A stretch of 41,763 bases of DNA from an uncultured Ruminococcus sp. (lineage in GTDB: Bacteria > Bacillota > Clostridia > Oscillospirales > Ruminococcaceae). The stretch is from NCBI GenBank assembly GCA_946544695.1, contig CAMNMO010000001.1, forward strand, positions 1 to 41,763, read 5' to 3'. The notes beneath the pieces were generated by a model, which was not told the DNA's origin, did no database searches, and saw only the letters and a list, made by a program, of their open reading frames with translations. A program made the position numbers and the translations under genes. Shown here piece by piece: positions 16,386-25,141 of the stretch (its first letter is position 1; the number at the start of each line of letters is the position of its first letter).

Positions 16386-16398
16386 CAGCATCACCCTG

Positions 16399-16803
16399 TC
16401 AGAAACCGCTGCGCTTCTGTCTTACAAAGTACATGATACCGCTTATTACCAGCCCTGTTACCGAAAGCAGCGCACCCCACTTTATGCAAAGCGGCACCGT
16501 CGAATGCAGCACTGCTTCATTTCCGTAAGGCAGCTTCTTGCTCAGTTCAAACAGCACGAATGCCCCGTACCAGCCAAATGCCAGCACAGCCTCAGTCAGT
16601 ACATGCGCCAGAAAATTCTTCACCAGATCCTTAGGTTCATCTTTAAGGCTGAAACTGATGTACTCTATCAGCACAGCTGCCCTCGCAGCCAGCCATATCC
16701 ATAAGGTCCTGTCACCACGAGCGATCGTCACCGTCAGAAAGACCAACACCGCCAGCCTCACTGCCGACCTTGTAAATTCTATCTTATAATCCTCTCTGTT
16801 CAT
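16399..16803 (-). CDS. Small integral membrane protein of unknown function
   Basis: 134 residues with about four hydrophobic segments: LAVLVFLTVTIA, WIWLAARAAVLIEYI, an amphipathic middle helix ending AVLAFGWYGAFVLFEL, and WGALLSVTGLVISGIMYFV, with a basic tail RQKRSGF. No recognised family. It sits 4 bases behind the next membrane gene and just ahead of the lipoprotein pair, so these four genes form a cell-envelope group inside the operon. Confidence 0.7.
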   Translation of the reverse strand: MNREDYKIEFTRSAVRLAVLVFLTVTIARGDRTLWIWLAARAAVLIEYISFSLKDEPKDLVKNFLAHVLTEAVLAFGWYGAFVLFELSKKLPYGNEAVLHSTVPLCIKWGALLSVTGLVISGIMYFVRQKRSGF

Positions 16804-16807
16804 GTTT

Positions 16808-17404
16808 TCACCTCAGATCTTTCTTTGTCCTTACCAGCCGGCTGCTGCGATCACGTATATACCATACCGATACACATACGCCCGTGCATACCGCCAGCAC
16901 GATAAGCGACCCTATCAGCGCACAGGGTATGCACCTTGTAAGCATCTCGTGCATCGTGTATTCATCAAAGCCGCTGAATCTTTCGGGATATTTGTTAAGT
17001 ATGATGTTGAAGCCGCAATACAGTCCCGTTATCGGCAGTCCCGTCAGCCATGACCACAGGTTCCTTTTCAGATAGTCCTTAGGTACATAGTCATTCTTTA
17101 TCCCGCTCAACAGCATAGGTCCCAGCACAAACAGGAATGCAAAAAGTATCATCATCTTGCCGCCCGTCTCTGTGTAGTATTCTTCGTACAGCTTTTTGCC
17201 GTGCCCCACACAGAACATTGAATGTACCAGCAGAAACATCCCAACCACAGGGAACACGAATTCAGCCCCGGGCGAACAGGATATCACTGCGCCGCTCTCA
17301 AACCTTTTTTCCAGTGTGTGCGGGTGCTTTATCCACATCACTATCGGCAGTGCACCGCACAGTAAAGATAATATCACTATCCCTGTCAACACTAATATTC
17401 CCAT
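16808..17404 (-). CDS. Multi-pass membrane protein of unknown function
   Basis: About 198 residues with five hydrophobic segments (for example ILVLTGIVILSLLCGALPIVMWI at the N-terminus and CALIGSLIVLAVCTGVCVSVWYI near the C-terminus), ending in a basic tail. I choose ATG 17404, about ten bases behind GAAAGG; a TTG at 17413 is nearer to the site and possible. No family recognised. It follows trmFO after 16 bases. Confidence 0.68.
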   Translation of the reverse strand: MGILVLTGIVILSLLCGALPIVMWIKHPHTLEKRFESGAVISCSPGAEFVFPVVGMFLLVHSMFCVGHGKKLYEEYYTETGGKMMILFAFLFVLGPMLLSGIKNDYVPKDYLKRNLWSWLTGLPITGLYCGFNIILNKYPERFSGFDEYTMHEMLTRCIPCALIGSLIVLAVCTGVCVSVWYIRDRSSRLVRTKKDLR

Positions 17405-17420
17405 ATCCGTCAAGCCTTTC

Positions 17421-18743
17421 TCACAGCTCCGCCGTCAGCCTGTCCAGATCCGCAAGACCCCTCTCTGCCAGCAGCTTGTATTTCAGCTTCTTATCCTTCA
17501 CACGCTCGCCCCACTCGGGCAGTATGCCCATATTGCAGCCCATCGGCTGAAAATTCTCCGTCTCGGGTGAGCTTATATACTTGCTGAGTGCCCCCAGCAT
17601 AGTCGTCTCGGGCAGCGATACAGGCGTGAGCCCTTTTATCTGCCTTGCCATGTTCAGCCCTGCGAAAATGCCGCTCGCCGCACTCTCTATGTAGCCCTCA
17701 ACACCTGTCATCTGCCCCGCAAAATAAAGCTCGGGGCGCTCCCTCATGTTGAACTGCTCGTTTAACAGCTTAGGCGAATTTATGAATGTGTTGCGGTGCA
17801 TCACACCGTATCTCATGAACTCTGCGTTCTCAAGCCCCGGTATCATCGAGAACACCCGCTTCTGCTCACCGAATTTCAGGTTAGTCTGAAAGCCCACCAG
17901 GTTGTACATGCTGCCCGCCGTGTTCTCAGCCCTCAGCTGTACACACGCCCACGGACGTTTGCCCGTCCTCGGGTCGGTCAGTCCCACAGGCTTCAGCGGT
18001 CCGAACCTCAGCGTGTCCTCGCCCCTCTTTGCCAGCACCTCAACAGGCATGCAGCCCTCGTATACCTTAAAGCCGTCCTTCGAGAAATGCTCCCTGTCAT
18101 GCTCCTTCAGCGGTGCGCTCTCTGCATTTACCAGCGCCTCGTAGAACCTTTCGTACTCCTCCTTGTTCATGGGGCAGTTGATGTAATCCGCATCTCCCCT
18201 GCCGTAGCGTGAAGCAAAGAACGCCTTTTCCATATCAAGGCTCTCAAAGGTCACTATCGGCGCCGCCGCATCATGGAAGTACAGGTATTCTCCGCATATC
18301 TTCCCTATGCTCTCAGCCAGCGCATCAGATGTCAGCGGACCTGTCGCTATTATCACCCTGCCCTCAGGCACCTCTGTCACCTCGTCCTCGATAACAGTTA
18401 TGAACTCGCTGTTCCTTATGCGCTCTGTCACAGCATCAGAGAACTTCTCCCTGTCCACCGCCAGTGCGCCGCCTGCGGATACCCTTGCAAGCTCGGCACA
18501 CTCCATCGTCACCGAACCCAGTCTGCGCATCTCCTCTTTCAGCATGCCTGCCGCCGACTCAACTCTGTCAGCTTTCAGGGAATTTGAACAAACCAGTTCC
18601 GCAAAACCTTTATACTTATGCGCAGGTGTGAACTTCCTGGGCTTCATCTCGTAAAGCTCACATTCAATGCCTGCCTTCGCCAGCTGCCACGCAGCCTCGC
18701 AGCCCGCAAGCCCCGCACCTATCACTTTTACTTTTTCGCTCAT
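17421..18743 (-). CDS. trmFO: Folate-dependent tRNA (uracil-54) methyltransferase TrmFO
   Basis: TrmFO makes ribothymidine at position 54 of tRNA with methylene-tetrahydrofolate and FAD. The 440-residue protein starts with the FAD-binding GAGLAGCEAAWQLAKAG; the family segment LVCSNSLKAD carries a conserved cysteine, and YFAGQMTGVEGYIESAASG near residue 345 is a TrmFO hallmark. Its place between topA and downstream genes matches many Firmicutes, where topA and trmFO are neighbours. Confidence 0.96.
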   Translation of the reverse strand: MSEKVKVIGAGLAGCEAAWQLAKAGIECELYEMKPRKFTPAHKYKGFAELVCSNSLKADRVESAAGMLKEEMRRLGSVTMECAELARVSAGGALAVDREKFSDAVTERIRNSEFITVIEDEVTEVPEGRVIIATGPLTSDALAESIGKICGEYLYFHDAAAPIVTFESLDMEKAFFASRYGRGDADYINCPMNKEEYERFYEALVNAESAPLKEHDREHFSKDGFKVYEGCMPVEVLAKRGEDTLRFGPLKPVGLTDPRTGKRPWACVQLRAENTAGSMYNLVGFQTNLKFGEQKRVFSMIPGLENAEFMRYGVMHRNTFINSPKLLNEQFNMRERPELYFAGQMTGVEGYIESAASGIFAGLNMARQIKGLTPVSLPETTMLGALSKYISSPETENFQPMGCNMGILPEWGERVKDKKLKYKLLAERGLADLDRLTAEL

Positions 18744-18760
18744 CTATCAGTTTCCTTTTT

Positions 18761-19215
18761 TCAGTCCAAAGGACATTCTATCGTTATCATAGTTTCCGCA
18801 AAGCCGTTTTTACGGTAAAACCGCAGACCGTCCTCATTCTCGGGGAATACCTGTGTGCGCACAAATGCCGCACCGTTTTTTCTGCCGTACTCCTTCGCAG
18901 CCTCCATAAGCTGTGTGCCTATCCCCCTGCTCCTGTATTTTCCGGAAACTACCATGTCCTGTATATACACATTCGTCTCGGGTCTCAGGCAGGGTATATC
19001 CTTCGCCGCAAGCAGTATTACATGGATAGACCCAACGACCTCGCCGTTATCTTCCGCTGCAAAAACAGCCTGCATATCACTGTCAAACAGTCCGTCATAT
19101 ATCCGTGCACCATTTTCGCTCATCACAAAATGCTGCGGCTGATATCCTTTTCAAGCTGCGCATACAGTCCGTTCAGGTACACCTCATCTGACCTCTGCGC
19201 CCTGCGTACAGTCAC
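18761..19215 (-). pseudogene. GNAT N-acetyltransferase gene with a one-base frameshift
   Basis: The C-terminal part (121 residues from 19126) is a clear GNAT domain: QDMVVSGKYRSRGIGTQLM is the acetyl-CoA loop and LRFYRKNGFAETM the final strand. The missing N-terminus is in another frame: GTG 19215, six bases behind the topA stop with a GAGGA site, reads VTVRRAQRSDEVYLNGLYAQ before a stop. Adding one A to the AAAA run at 19148..19151 joins both into a normal ~151-residue GNAT. A -1 slip on the A-AAG codon would do the same. Sequencing error or inactivation is the simpler reading. Substrate unknown. Confidence 0.75.
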
Positions 19216-19218
19216 AGC

Positions 19219-21324
19219 TTATTCCTCGCCGCCTGCATTCTCACCCGAAAGGTTACGCTGATATCCGCAGTCGGGCTTGTGGCATATAAGTATGCCGTTC
19301 TTGCCGCCCTTCTGGAAAAGTGTGCTCTTGCATCTCGGGCACTTCTCCTCGGTGGGTATGTCCCATGTCATGAAACTGCATTCGGGGTTGTTCTCGCAGC
19401 CGTAATACTTCTTGCCCTTCTTGGACTTTTTCAGCAGCACTCTCTTTCCGCAGAACGGGCAGTCGCCGCCTGTCTCCTGAACTATGCGCTTTGTGTTCTT
19501 GCACTCGGGGAATCCCGAACAAGCCATGAATTTGCCGAACCTGCCTATCTTTATCACCATAGGCTTGCCGCACACCTCGCATATCTCGTCGGTGGCTTCA
19601 TCGGGCACCTTCACACGCTTGCCCTCCATCTCCTTCTCGGCGTTGGAAAGCTCGCTGTCAAACTCCTTGTAGAACTTCTGCAAGGTCTTTACCCAGCCCG
19701 TCTTTCCGCTTTCAACGTCATCAAGACTCTTTTCCATGTTCGCCGTGAACTTCACATCAACTATCTTGTCAAAGTGTTCGCTCATCAGTTCATTGGTGAC
19801 TTCGCCCAGGCTTGTGGGCTTCAGCTGCTTGCCGTCACGCTCAACATAATTTCGGTTGATTATGGTGGTCACAGTGGTCACGTAGGTGGAAGGTCTGCCT
19901 ATGCCTGTCTCCTCAAATGCCTTTACCAGTGTGGCTTCGGTATATCTCGGGGGCGGCTGTGTGAAATGCTGGTTGCCCAGTATCTCTTTGGCAGTAAGCT
20001 TGTCGCCCTTTGTCAGCGGCGGAAGAACGTTCTTCTTTTCTTCCTCCTCGTCTTTGGATTCTTCATAAAGCACGGTAAAGCCGTCAAACTTCACCGAATA
20101 TCCCGTAGCCTTGAACATAACGCCCTTAGCTTCTATGTCCACCGACATTGTGTCCAGCGTGCACCCTGCCATCTGTGATGCTATGAACCTCTCCCAGATA
20201 AGCTTGTACAGCTTGTACTGGTCTGATGTCACACCGCTCGCTTTAACAAGGTCAGGCGTTATCGCAGGGTCGGTGGGGCGTATAGCCTCGTGTGCGTCCT
20301 GCGCACTGCCCTTCGTCTTATAAACACGGGGCTTCTCGGGGATATATGCATCGCCGTACTTGTCCCTGATGAATTCGTAGGCAGCAGCCCTCGCTTCATC
20401 GGATATACGCAGGCTGTCGGTACGCATGTAGGTGATAAGACCCGTTGCGCCCATGCCGTTTATCTCAAGACCTTCGTATAACTCCTGCGCAGCCTTCATG
20501 GTGCGTCTGCCCTGAAATCCCAGTCTCCTCGATGCTTCCTGCTGCAAGGTCGAAGTCGTGAAAGGCGCTGCGGGATTTTTCTTGCGCACGCTCTTTTTCA
20601 CCTTTTCCACCGTGAACTCAGCATCGCTCAGCCTTTGCAGTATCGCATCGGCATCAGCCTTGCATTTCAGTTCGGGCTTCACCCCGTCAACAGTGTCCAC
20701 CTTAGCTGCAAAGGGCTTCTTGCCTGTCTTTGCAGTGAACTGTGCATCTATCGACCAGTATTCCTGTGACACGAAAGCACGTATCTCGTTCTCCCTGTCG
20801 CATATCATCTTTACCGCCACAGACTGCACTCTGCCCGCTGAAAGCCCACGCCTTATCTTCCTCCACAGGAACGGTGAAAGCTTGTAGCCCACTATCCTGT
20901 CCAGTATGCGCCTTGCCTGCTGTGCGTTCACCAGGTCCATGTCTATGGTCCTGGGATTGCTCATTCCTGCGTCTATACCGCTCTTGGTTATCTCGTTGAA
21001 GGTCACACGGTTCTTGTCGTTCATGTCCAGTCCCAGCAGCTGTGCCAGGTGCCAGCTTATGGCTTCTCCCTCACGATCGGGGTCTCCTGCGAGATAAACA
21101 TGGTCGCTCGCCTTAGCCTTTTTCTTTATCTCTTTGATAAGGCTCTCCTTGTCCTTGATGTTTATATACTGCGGCTCGAAATCATTTTCTATATCAACTC
21201 CCAGCTTGGATTTCGGCAGGTCTCTCAGGTGACCCATCGAAGCCACCACCTCGTAATCTCCGCTGAGATATCTCTTTACCGTTTTCGCCTTGTGAGGCGA
21301 CTCTACTATTACCAGATCTGACAA
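19219..21324 (-). CDS. topA: DNA topoisomerase I
   Basis: This type IA enzyme relaxes negative supercoils. The 701 residues contain the Toprim motifs (VIVESPHKAKT with E8; DPDREGEA at 81-88), the catalytic tyrosine in GLITYMRTDS (Y299), and three C4 zinc ribbons at the C-terminus (CEVCGK..., CPFCGK..., CPRCKS...). The start is TTG at 21324, with GGAGAG six bases away; an ATG overlapping that spacer is out of frame. trmFO follows after the GNAT gene. Confidence 0.97.
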   Translation of the reverse strand: MSDLVIVESPHKAKTVKRYLSGDYEVVASMGHLRDLPKSKLGVDIENDFEPQYINIKDKESLIKEIKKKAKASDHVYLAGDPDREGEAISWHLAQLLGLDMNDKNRVTFNEITKSGIDAGMSNPRTIDMDLVNAQQARRILDRIVGYKLSPFLWRKIRRGLSAGRVQSVAVKMICDRENEIRAFVSQEYWSIDAQFTAKTGKKPFAAKVDTVDGVKPELKCKADADAILQRLSDAEFTVEKVKKSVRKKNPAAPFTTSTLQQEASRRLGFQGRRTMKAAQELYEGLEINGMGATGLITYMRTDSLRISDEARAAAYEFIRDKYGDAYIPEKPRVYKTKGSAQDAHEAIRPTDPAITPDLVKASGVTSDQYKLYKLIWERFIASQMAGCTLDTMSVDIEAKGVMFKATGYSVKFDGFTVLYEESKDEEEEKKNVLPPLTKGDKLTAKEILGNQHFTQPPPRYTEATLVKAFEETGIGRPSTYVTTVTTIINRNYVERDGKQLKPTSLGEVTNELMSEHFDKIVDVKFTANMEKSLDDVESGKTGWVKTLQKFYKEFDSELSNAEKEMEGKRVKVPDEATDEICEVCGKPMVIKIGRFGKFMACSGFPECKNTKRIVQETGGDCPFCGKRVLLKKSKKGKKYYGCENNPECSFMTWDIPTEEKCPRCKSTLFQKGGKNGILICHKPDCGYQRNLSGENAGGEE

Positions 21325-21577
21325 ATCATTCTCTCCGTTTCTTACCTCTCGGGGTATGGATTTTTACAGTAAACGACACATACTATCACTCACCCCCGCT
21401 GCATATCTGTGCAGTCGGGATAAGTCAGTCGTTCTATATTCATTCGGCTGTTTCTCAGCCCTGCATTTTCTGTCTCTTTCATTATCTCACTAATTTACAA
21501 TACACGGTCCGCAATAGATAGTGTTTTTTTGAGGAGCGCCGCCAAAGCGCTCATTCTCTATCACGGATAGTGGATCA
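21325..21577 (-). other. Gap between dprA and topA
   Basis: 253 bases without a gene. Small hairpins are visible (GGCTG/CAGCC near 21447..21461; CTGCA/TGCAG near 21399..21414; GAGCGC/GCGCTC at 21534..21552), but the last is followed by A's in the direction of dprA transcription and is no terminator. No convincing promoter for topA was found; a GATAAT at 21481..21486 lacks a -35. Confidence 0.4.
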
Positions 21578-22771
21578 TTAATTCAGCTTATATCTTTTGC
21601 CGGGCAGCGACGACACTATGCCGTCAAGCTCAAGCCCCGTCACGCAGGGCAGTATCTTTATCATGTCAAAGCCGCTCCTCATGATGAGTTCGTCCATCGA
21701 AAGCTCGCCGTTCTCCCTCAGCAGTTCACAGACTACCCTTTCGTCGGGCGTAAGCACCTTCATCTCACTTATATCTGCCCGCTGCTTCACAGCTTTTTCC
21801 TGTGCAGGCTTTTTTACAGACCTCGCCGTGCTGTCATCCCCCGCTGCCGTCCTTGCAGACCCCGCAGCAGCGCCCGCAAGCTTGTGGCTGCCCTTCGGGA
21901 TATCCCCACGTTCTTCCAGCACCCTTACCAAGTCAGCGCCGTCAAACAGCGGTACACAGCCCTTTCTCAGCAGGTCACGCTGACCGTAATACTCGGTGCT
22001 GTACAAAAGGTGCGGCGGTACAGCAAACACAGGCACGCCCAGCTTTTCAGCCCATTCGCAGTTGTCAAGCCCCTTGCTTTCCGCAGATGCCTCCGCCACG
22101 ATGACCGCACTCGAAAGTGCCACCGCCAGTCGGTTCCTCTTGTGGAAATTCATGCCGCCACGCTTGTTCGGGGCATGTTCGCTTATCAGCAGCCCGCCCG
22201 ATACCAGCCGTTCTTTGAGTTCCTGCGAACCCTTAGGATATTCCTGTTCAAGCGATGTGGGATAAACAGTCAGCGCAGCTCCGCCGTGCCTCAGTGCATT
22301 TTCGATGACCTGCGCATCAGCACCCTCAGCGAACCCGCTTGAAAGCACAAAACCCCTCAGCGTCAGTTCTCTGCAAAGCACCGCTATCAGCGATGAGGTG
22401 TACCTCGTCGGCTGCCTTGAACCCACTATGTGCACCACAGCCCTGTCATTCAGCAGCCCCGTGTCTCCCTGACAGAACAGCACCGCAGGCGCATCGTCAA
22501 GCCTTCTCAGCCTTTCGGGATAAGCATCGTCATCTATGCAGACCACCTGCTGTCCCAGCCCAAGCGCCTCATTCAGCAGACTTTCAGCATCATCAGGCTT
22601 TATCCGTGCAGCCTTCTGTCTCTCAGCATCAGTCAGCCCGACGACCTTGCCCGCCATCATGTCTCTGCACAGCTTTTCTGGGTCACAGTCCTTGTCGGCT
22701 GTCTCCCATAAACGCCTGCTGCCCGCCCCGAATACCAGCGCCGTCCACAGCCAATATACCCTGTTATCCAA
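21578..22771 (-). CDS. dprA: DNA processing protein DprA (Smf family)
   Basis: DprA loads RecA on incoming single-stranded DNA in transformation. The Rossmann-type core shows VGSRQPTRY, SSGFAEGADAQVIENAL and HKRNRLAVALSSAVIVAEA; compared with canonical DprA the GID..AH motif is altered to GADAQVI, so it is a divergent member. A winged-helix-like C-terminus (RVVCELLRENGELSMDELIM) is present. I prefer a TTG start at 22771 (MDNRVYWLW...) two bases behind the methyltransferase stop with GGGGTGA as site; GTG 22780 is an alternative with an 8-base overlap. Confidence 0.9.
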   Translation of the reverse strand: MDNRVYWLWTALVFGAGSRRLWETADKDCDPEKLCRDMMAGKVVGLTDAERQKAARIKPDDAESLLNEALGLGQQVVCIDDDAYPERLRRLDDAPAVLFCQGDTGLLNDRAVVHIVGSRQPTRYTSSLIAVLCRELTLRGFVLSSGFAEGADAQVIENALRHGGAALTVYPTSLEQEYPKGSQELKERLVSGGLLISEHAPNKRGGMNFHKRNRLAVALSSAVIVAEASAESKGLDNCEWAEKLGVPVFAVPPHLLYSTEYYGQRDLLRKGCVPLFDGADLVRVLEERGDIPKGSHKLAGAAAGSARTAAGDDSTARSVKKPAQEKAVKQRADISEMKVLTPDERVVCELLRENGELSMDELIMRSGFDMIKILPCVTGLELDGIVSSLPGKRYKLN

Positions 22772-22772
22772 G

Positions 22773-23588
22773 TCAGTCACCCCGCCTTGTCATTTCCCAC
22801 AGGAAGATAGTCGCAGCCGTCGCCGCATTCAGCGAGTCGATATGCCCGTGCATGCTGATAGTGACCCTGCCGCTGCAAAGCCTGACATGTTCTTCTGCCA
22901 GCCCCCTGCCCTCGTTTCCGATGACCACAGCGCAGCCCTTCGAGAAATCATATCTCAGCACATCAGTGCCGCCCTCTATCACCGCCGCAGCCGTAGGTAT
23001 CCCCTTGACCGCAAAGGTCTCAGCGACCTTCTCAAAGTCCTTCTCCACGAATATGTCCACTCTCGGCATGCTTCCCACCGCCGACCTTACAGTCTTAGGG
23101 TTGTACAGGTCAACGCAGTTGCCCGCCAGCACTATGCCATCCAGTCCCATCGCATCGGAAGTCCTTATCATCGTCCCCAGATTTCCGGGGTCCTGCAATC
23201 CGTCCATTATCAGGTACTTTCCGCCCGCCTTCAGCGCTTCGCCCGAAAACGGCTTATCCATGCACTCAGCCACCACGAATATTCCCTGACAGCTGTCAGT
23301 GTCGCTTATCTTATCGGCTATCTCATGGGTTATCACGAACCTCTTGTTCTCGGGCAGTTCATCAAGGGTATCCCTGAACCACTCAAGTTCATCGCCGAAG
23401 GTACCCTCAACATAGTATACCCCCCGAACATTGATGATGCCGCCATTCTTCACATCATCGAGCACAGCATCGACACAGCCCCTTATGCCCTCTATGACGA
23501 AAAGCCCCGTTTCACGGCGGTATTTTCGGTTTGAATACAGCTTCGCCAGCTGCTTTATCTTAGGGTTGTCCTTTGATGTTATGACCAC
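22773..23588 (-). CDS. SpoU-family RNA 2'-O-ribose methyltransferase
   Basis: The 271-residue protein has an N-terminal substrate-binding part (SKDNPKIKQLAKLYSNRKYR, as in the TrmH/RlmB group) and a SPOUT catalytic domain with the three motifs LQDPGNLGTMIRTSDAMG, VIGNEGRGLAEEH and ISMHGHIDSLNAATAATIFL. It transfers methyl from S-adenosylmethionine to a ribose in rRNA or tRNA; the target nucleotide cannot be read from sequence. GTG start behind GAGGAGG (9 bases). Gene order methyltransferase-dprA suggests one transcript. A weak TATAAA box near 23650 may be the promoter. Confidence 0.9.
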   Translation of the reverse strand: MVITSKDNPKIKQLAKLYSNRKYRRETGLFVIEGIRGCVDAVLDDVKNGGIINVRGVYYVEGTFGDELEWFRDTLDELPENKRFVITHEIADKISDTDSCQGIFVVAECMDKPFSGEALKAGGKYLIMDGLQDPGNLGTMIRTSDAMGLDGIVLAGNCVDLYNPKTVRSAVGSMPRVDIFVEKDFEKVAETFAVKGIPTAAAVIEGGTDVLRYDFSKGCAVVIGNEGRGLAEEHVRLCSGRVTISMHGHIDSLNAATAATIFLWEMTRRGD

Positions 23589-23699
23589 TGTGTCCTGCCT
23601 CCTCTCGGTGATATCTCACAAACAAATTCAACACTATTGTCATGATTTATACAAATATTACAAAGTGTTAACATTGTCCTGCCGCCCTCATTATAGAAC

Positions 23700-23735
23700 A
23701 AAACACGCATAGCCGATGACCGACCTGCGTGTTTT
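23700..23735 (-). terminator. Terminator of the infC-rpmI-rplT operon
   Basis: A perfect 10-bp stem (AAAACACGCA/TGCGTGTTTT) lies 7 bases behind the rplT stop and ends in T's on both strands, so it may act bidirectionally. Confidence 0.85.
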
Positions 23736-23742
23736 TTCACTA

Positions 23743-24096
23743 TTAAAGAGCTGCCTTAGCCTGCTCAACTATCGCAGTGAAACCTGCGGGGTCGCTGATA
23801 GCGATCTCAGAAAGCATCTTTCTGTTCAGGTTGATGCCTGCCTTGTTCACACCGTTCATGAAGGTGGAGTAGTTGATGCCGTTCATCTTGCAAGCAGCGG
23901 AGATCCTTGTGATCCAGAGTCTTCTGAAATCTCTCTTTCTCTGCTTTCTGCCGATGTAAGCATACTGACCGCTCTTCATTACGGCCTGCTTAGCCATCTT
24001 GAAGTGCTTGCTCTTCGCACCGAAGTAGCCCTTTGCAAGCTTCAGTGTCTTATTTCTTCTCTTACGAGTCATCATTGCTCCCTTAACACGAGCCAT
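23743..24096 (-). CDS. rplT: Ribosomal protein bL20
   Basis: bL20 is an early assembly protein of the 50S subunit and in B. subtilis also represses its own operon. The 117 residues begin MARVKGAMMTRKRRNKTLKL and follow the family throughout (AYIGRKQRKRDFRRLWITRI). The start has a perfect AGGAGG site. Last gene of infC-rpmI-rplT, followed by a strong terminator. Codon use is strongly biased to preferred codons, as expected for a ribosomal protein. Confidence 0.98.
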   Translation of the reverse strand: MARVKGAMMTRKRRNKTLKLAKGYFGAKSKHFKMAKQAVMKSGQYAYIGRKQRKRDFRRLWITRISAACKMNGINYSTFMNGVNKAGINLNRKMLSEIAISDPAGFTAIVEQAKAAL

Positions 24097-24146
24097 AGTT
24101 ATTACCTCCTAGAATTATTACAAATTTTACTTCCCTACAACTCGTC

Positions 24147-24347
24147 TTACTTCTTGTAAGGGATAAGAGCCTTTACGTTTGCTATGTTGGTATCATCAGC
24201 GTATGCTGCGTTTCTCAGAATTCTCTTTCTCTTGTGATCCTTCTGATTGAGTCTGTGTCTCTTATTAACGTGCTGGAACTTTACCTTGCCGGTACCTGTT
24301 ACTCTGAAACGCTTCTTAGCGCCCGAATGTGTCTTGATCTTAGGCAT
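24147..24347 (-). CDS. rpmI: Ribosomal protein bL35
   Basis: A 66-residue basic protein of the large subunit; MPKIKTHSGAKKRFRVTGTG and HLLNQK-type segment (here RHRLNQKDHKRKR) are diagnostic. AAGGAGG site, standard position between infC and rplT. Confidence 0.98.
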   Translation of the reverse strand: MPKIKTHSGAKKRFRVTGTGKVKFQHVNKRHRLNQKDHKRKRILRNAAYADDTNIANVKALIPYKK

Positions 24348-24370
24348 TTGATTTATCCTCCTTAGTATTA

Positions 24371-24889
24371 TTACTTGCCTGCTTTGGGCGCAACGAACAT
24401 TACAAGACTGCGCCCCTCCATCTTGGAAGGCTTATCAACAACTCCCACCTCGGAAACAGCTTCCTTGAACTTCACCAGCAGTTCTTCGCCGAACTGAGGG
24501 TGTGCAACGGTACGCTTGCGGAATCTTACCGACACCTTCAGCTTATCTCCGCCTTTAAGGAACTTTATTGCCTGATTGACCTTGGTCTCAAAGTCGTGGG
24601 TATCGATGGTAGAGGACATTCTTATCTCCTTTATCTCGATGACCTTCTGATTCTTTCTCGCTTCCTTCTCACGCTTCTGCTGCTCGAACAGGAATTTTCC
24701 GTAATCCATTATCCTGCAAACGGGCGGTGTAGCCTGCGGAGCGATCTTCACCAGGTCAAGATCCTTCTCAAATGCGATCTTCAGCGCTTCATCCGCACTG
24801 ATTATACCGAGCTGTGTTCCGTCAACGTCGATGACCCTGAGTTCCTTGTCTCTGATCTCCTCGTTGAGCTGATGTTCCTTGCTGCTAAT
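24371..24889 (-). CDS. infC: Translation initiation factor IF-3
   Basis: IF-3 binds the 30S subunit, prevents premature joining and rejects non-canonical start codons. The protein contains NEEIRDKELRVIDVDGTQLG, PPVCRIMDYGKFLFEQ and the C-terminal FRKRTVAHPQFGEELL segment. No ATG is available at the right place; ATT at 24889 lies 9 bases behind GGAGG, whereas TTG 24895 lies only 3 bases away, so I choose ATT (172 residues). An ATT start of infC is known as an autoregulatory device in E. coli. The operon has a strong promoter and a leader attenuator. Confidence 0.95.
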   Translation of the reverse strand: MSSKEHQLNEEIRDKELRVIDVDGTQLGIISADEALKIAFEKDLDLVKIAPQATPPVCRIMDYGKFLFEQQKREKEARKNQKVIEIKEIRMSSTIDTHDFETKVNQAIKFLKGGDKLKVSVRFRKRTVAHPQFGEELLVKFKEAVSEVGVVDKPSKMEGRSLVMFVAPKAGK

Positions 24890-25054
24890 AGTCAAGCACC
24901 TCCAAAATAAAAATTAAACGGGCACAGAAAACTCCGTACCCGTGGCATATCACAACAACGCAGTGCTGTCCGCACCGCCGTAATATTCACTGTTTACCTC
25001 TTTGCAGCCCGCAGGCGCCCAAGGTGAGAACGGAATGTTCTGCTTTGTTTACCC
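24890..25054 (-). promoter_or_regulatory. Leader of the infC operon, L20-leader-like attenuator region
   Basis: The ~160-base leader contains an AGAAC/GTTCT hairpin near its 5' end, a 7-bp hairpin (GCGGTGC/GCACTGC, around 24963..24981) and, directly before the infC ribosome site, an intrinsic terminator (24918..24943). In B. subtilis this operon is controlled by L20 through transcription termination in the leader (L20 leader family); by position and architecture the same is likely here. Covariation or family membership could not be tested. Confidence 0.6.
24903..24943 (-). terminator. Leader attenuator before infC
   Basis: A 10-bp stem (ACGGGTACGG paired with CTGTGCCCGT, two wobbles, 24943..24934 with 24927..24918) is followed by a long T-rich tract, ending right at the infC ribosome site. 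Confidence 0.85.
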
Positions 25055-25058
25055 AAGT

Positions 25059-25087
25059 ATTATACCACCTTTTCTCCCGCTTGTCAA
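25059..25087 (-). promoter_or_regulatory. Consensus promoter of infC-rpmI-rplT
   Basis: TTGACA (25087..25082), 17-base spacer, TATAAT (25064..25059) on the minus strand: a perfect consensus sigma-A promoter. Confidence 0.93.
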
Positions 25088-25141
25088 TAGCCGCAGAAAA
25101 GATTTTATGACTTTTTTGTAAATTATCCCGCAGACTATACG

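Noticed and set aside
21534..21552. GAGCGC/GCGCTC hairpin as dprA upstream terminator of topA direction
   Set aside because: The tract next to it is A-rich, not T-rich, in the direction of minus-strand transcription.
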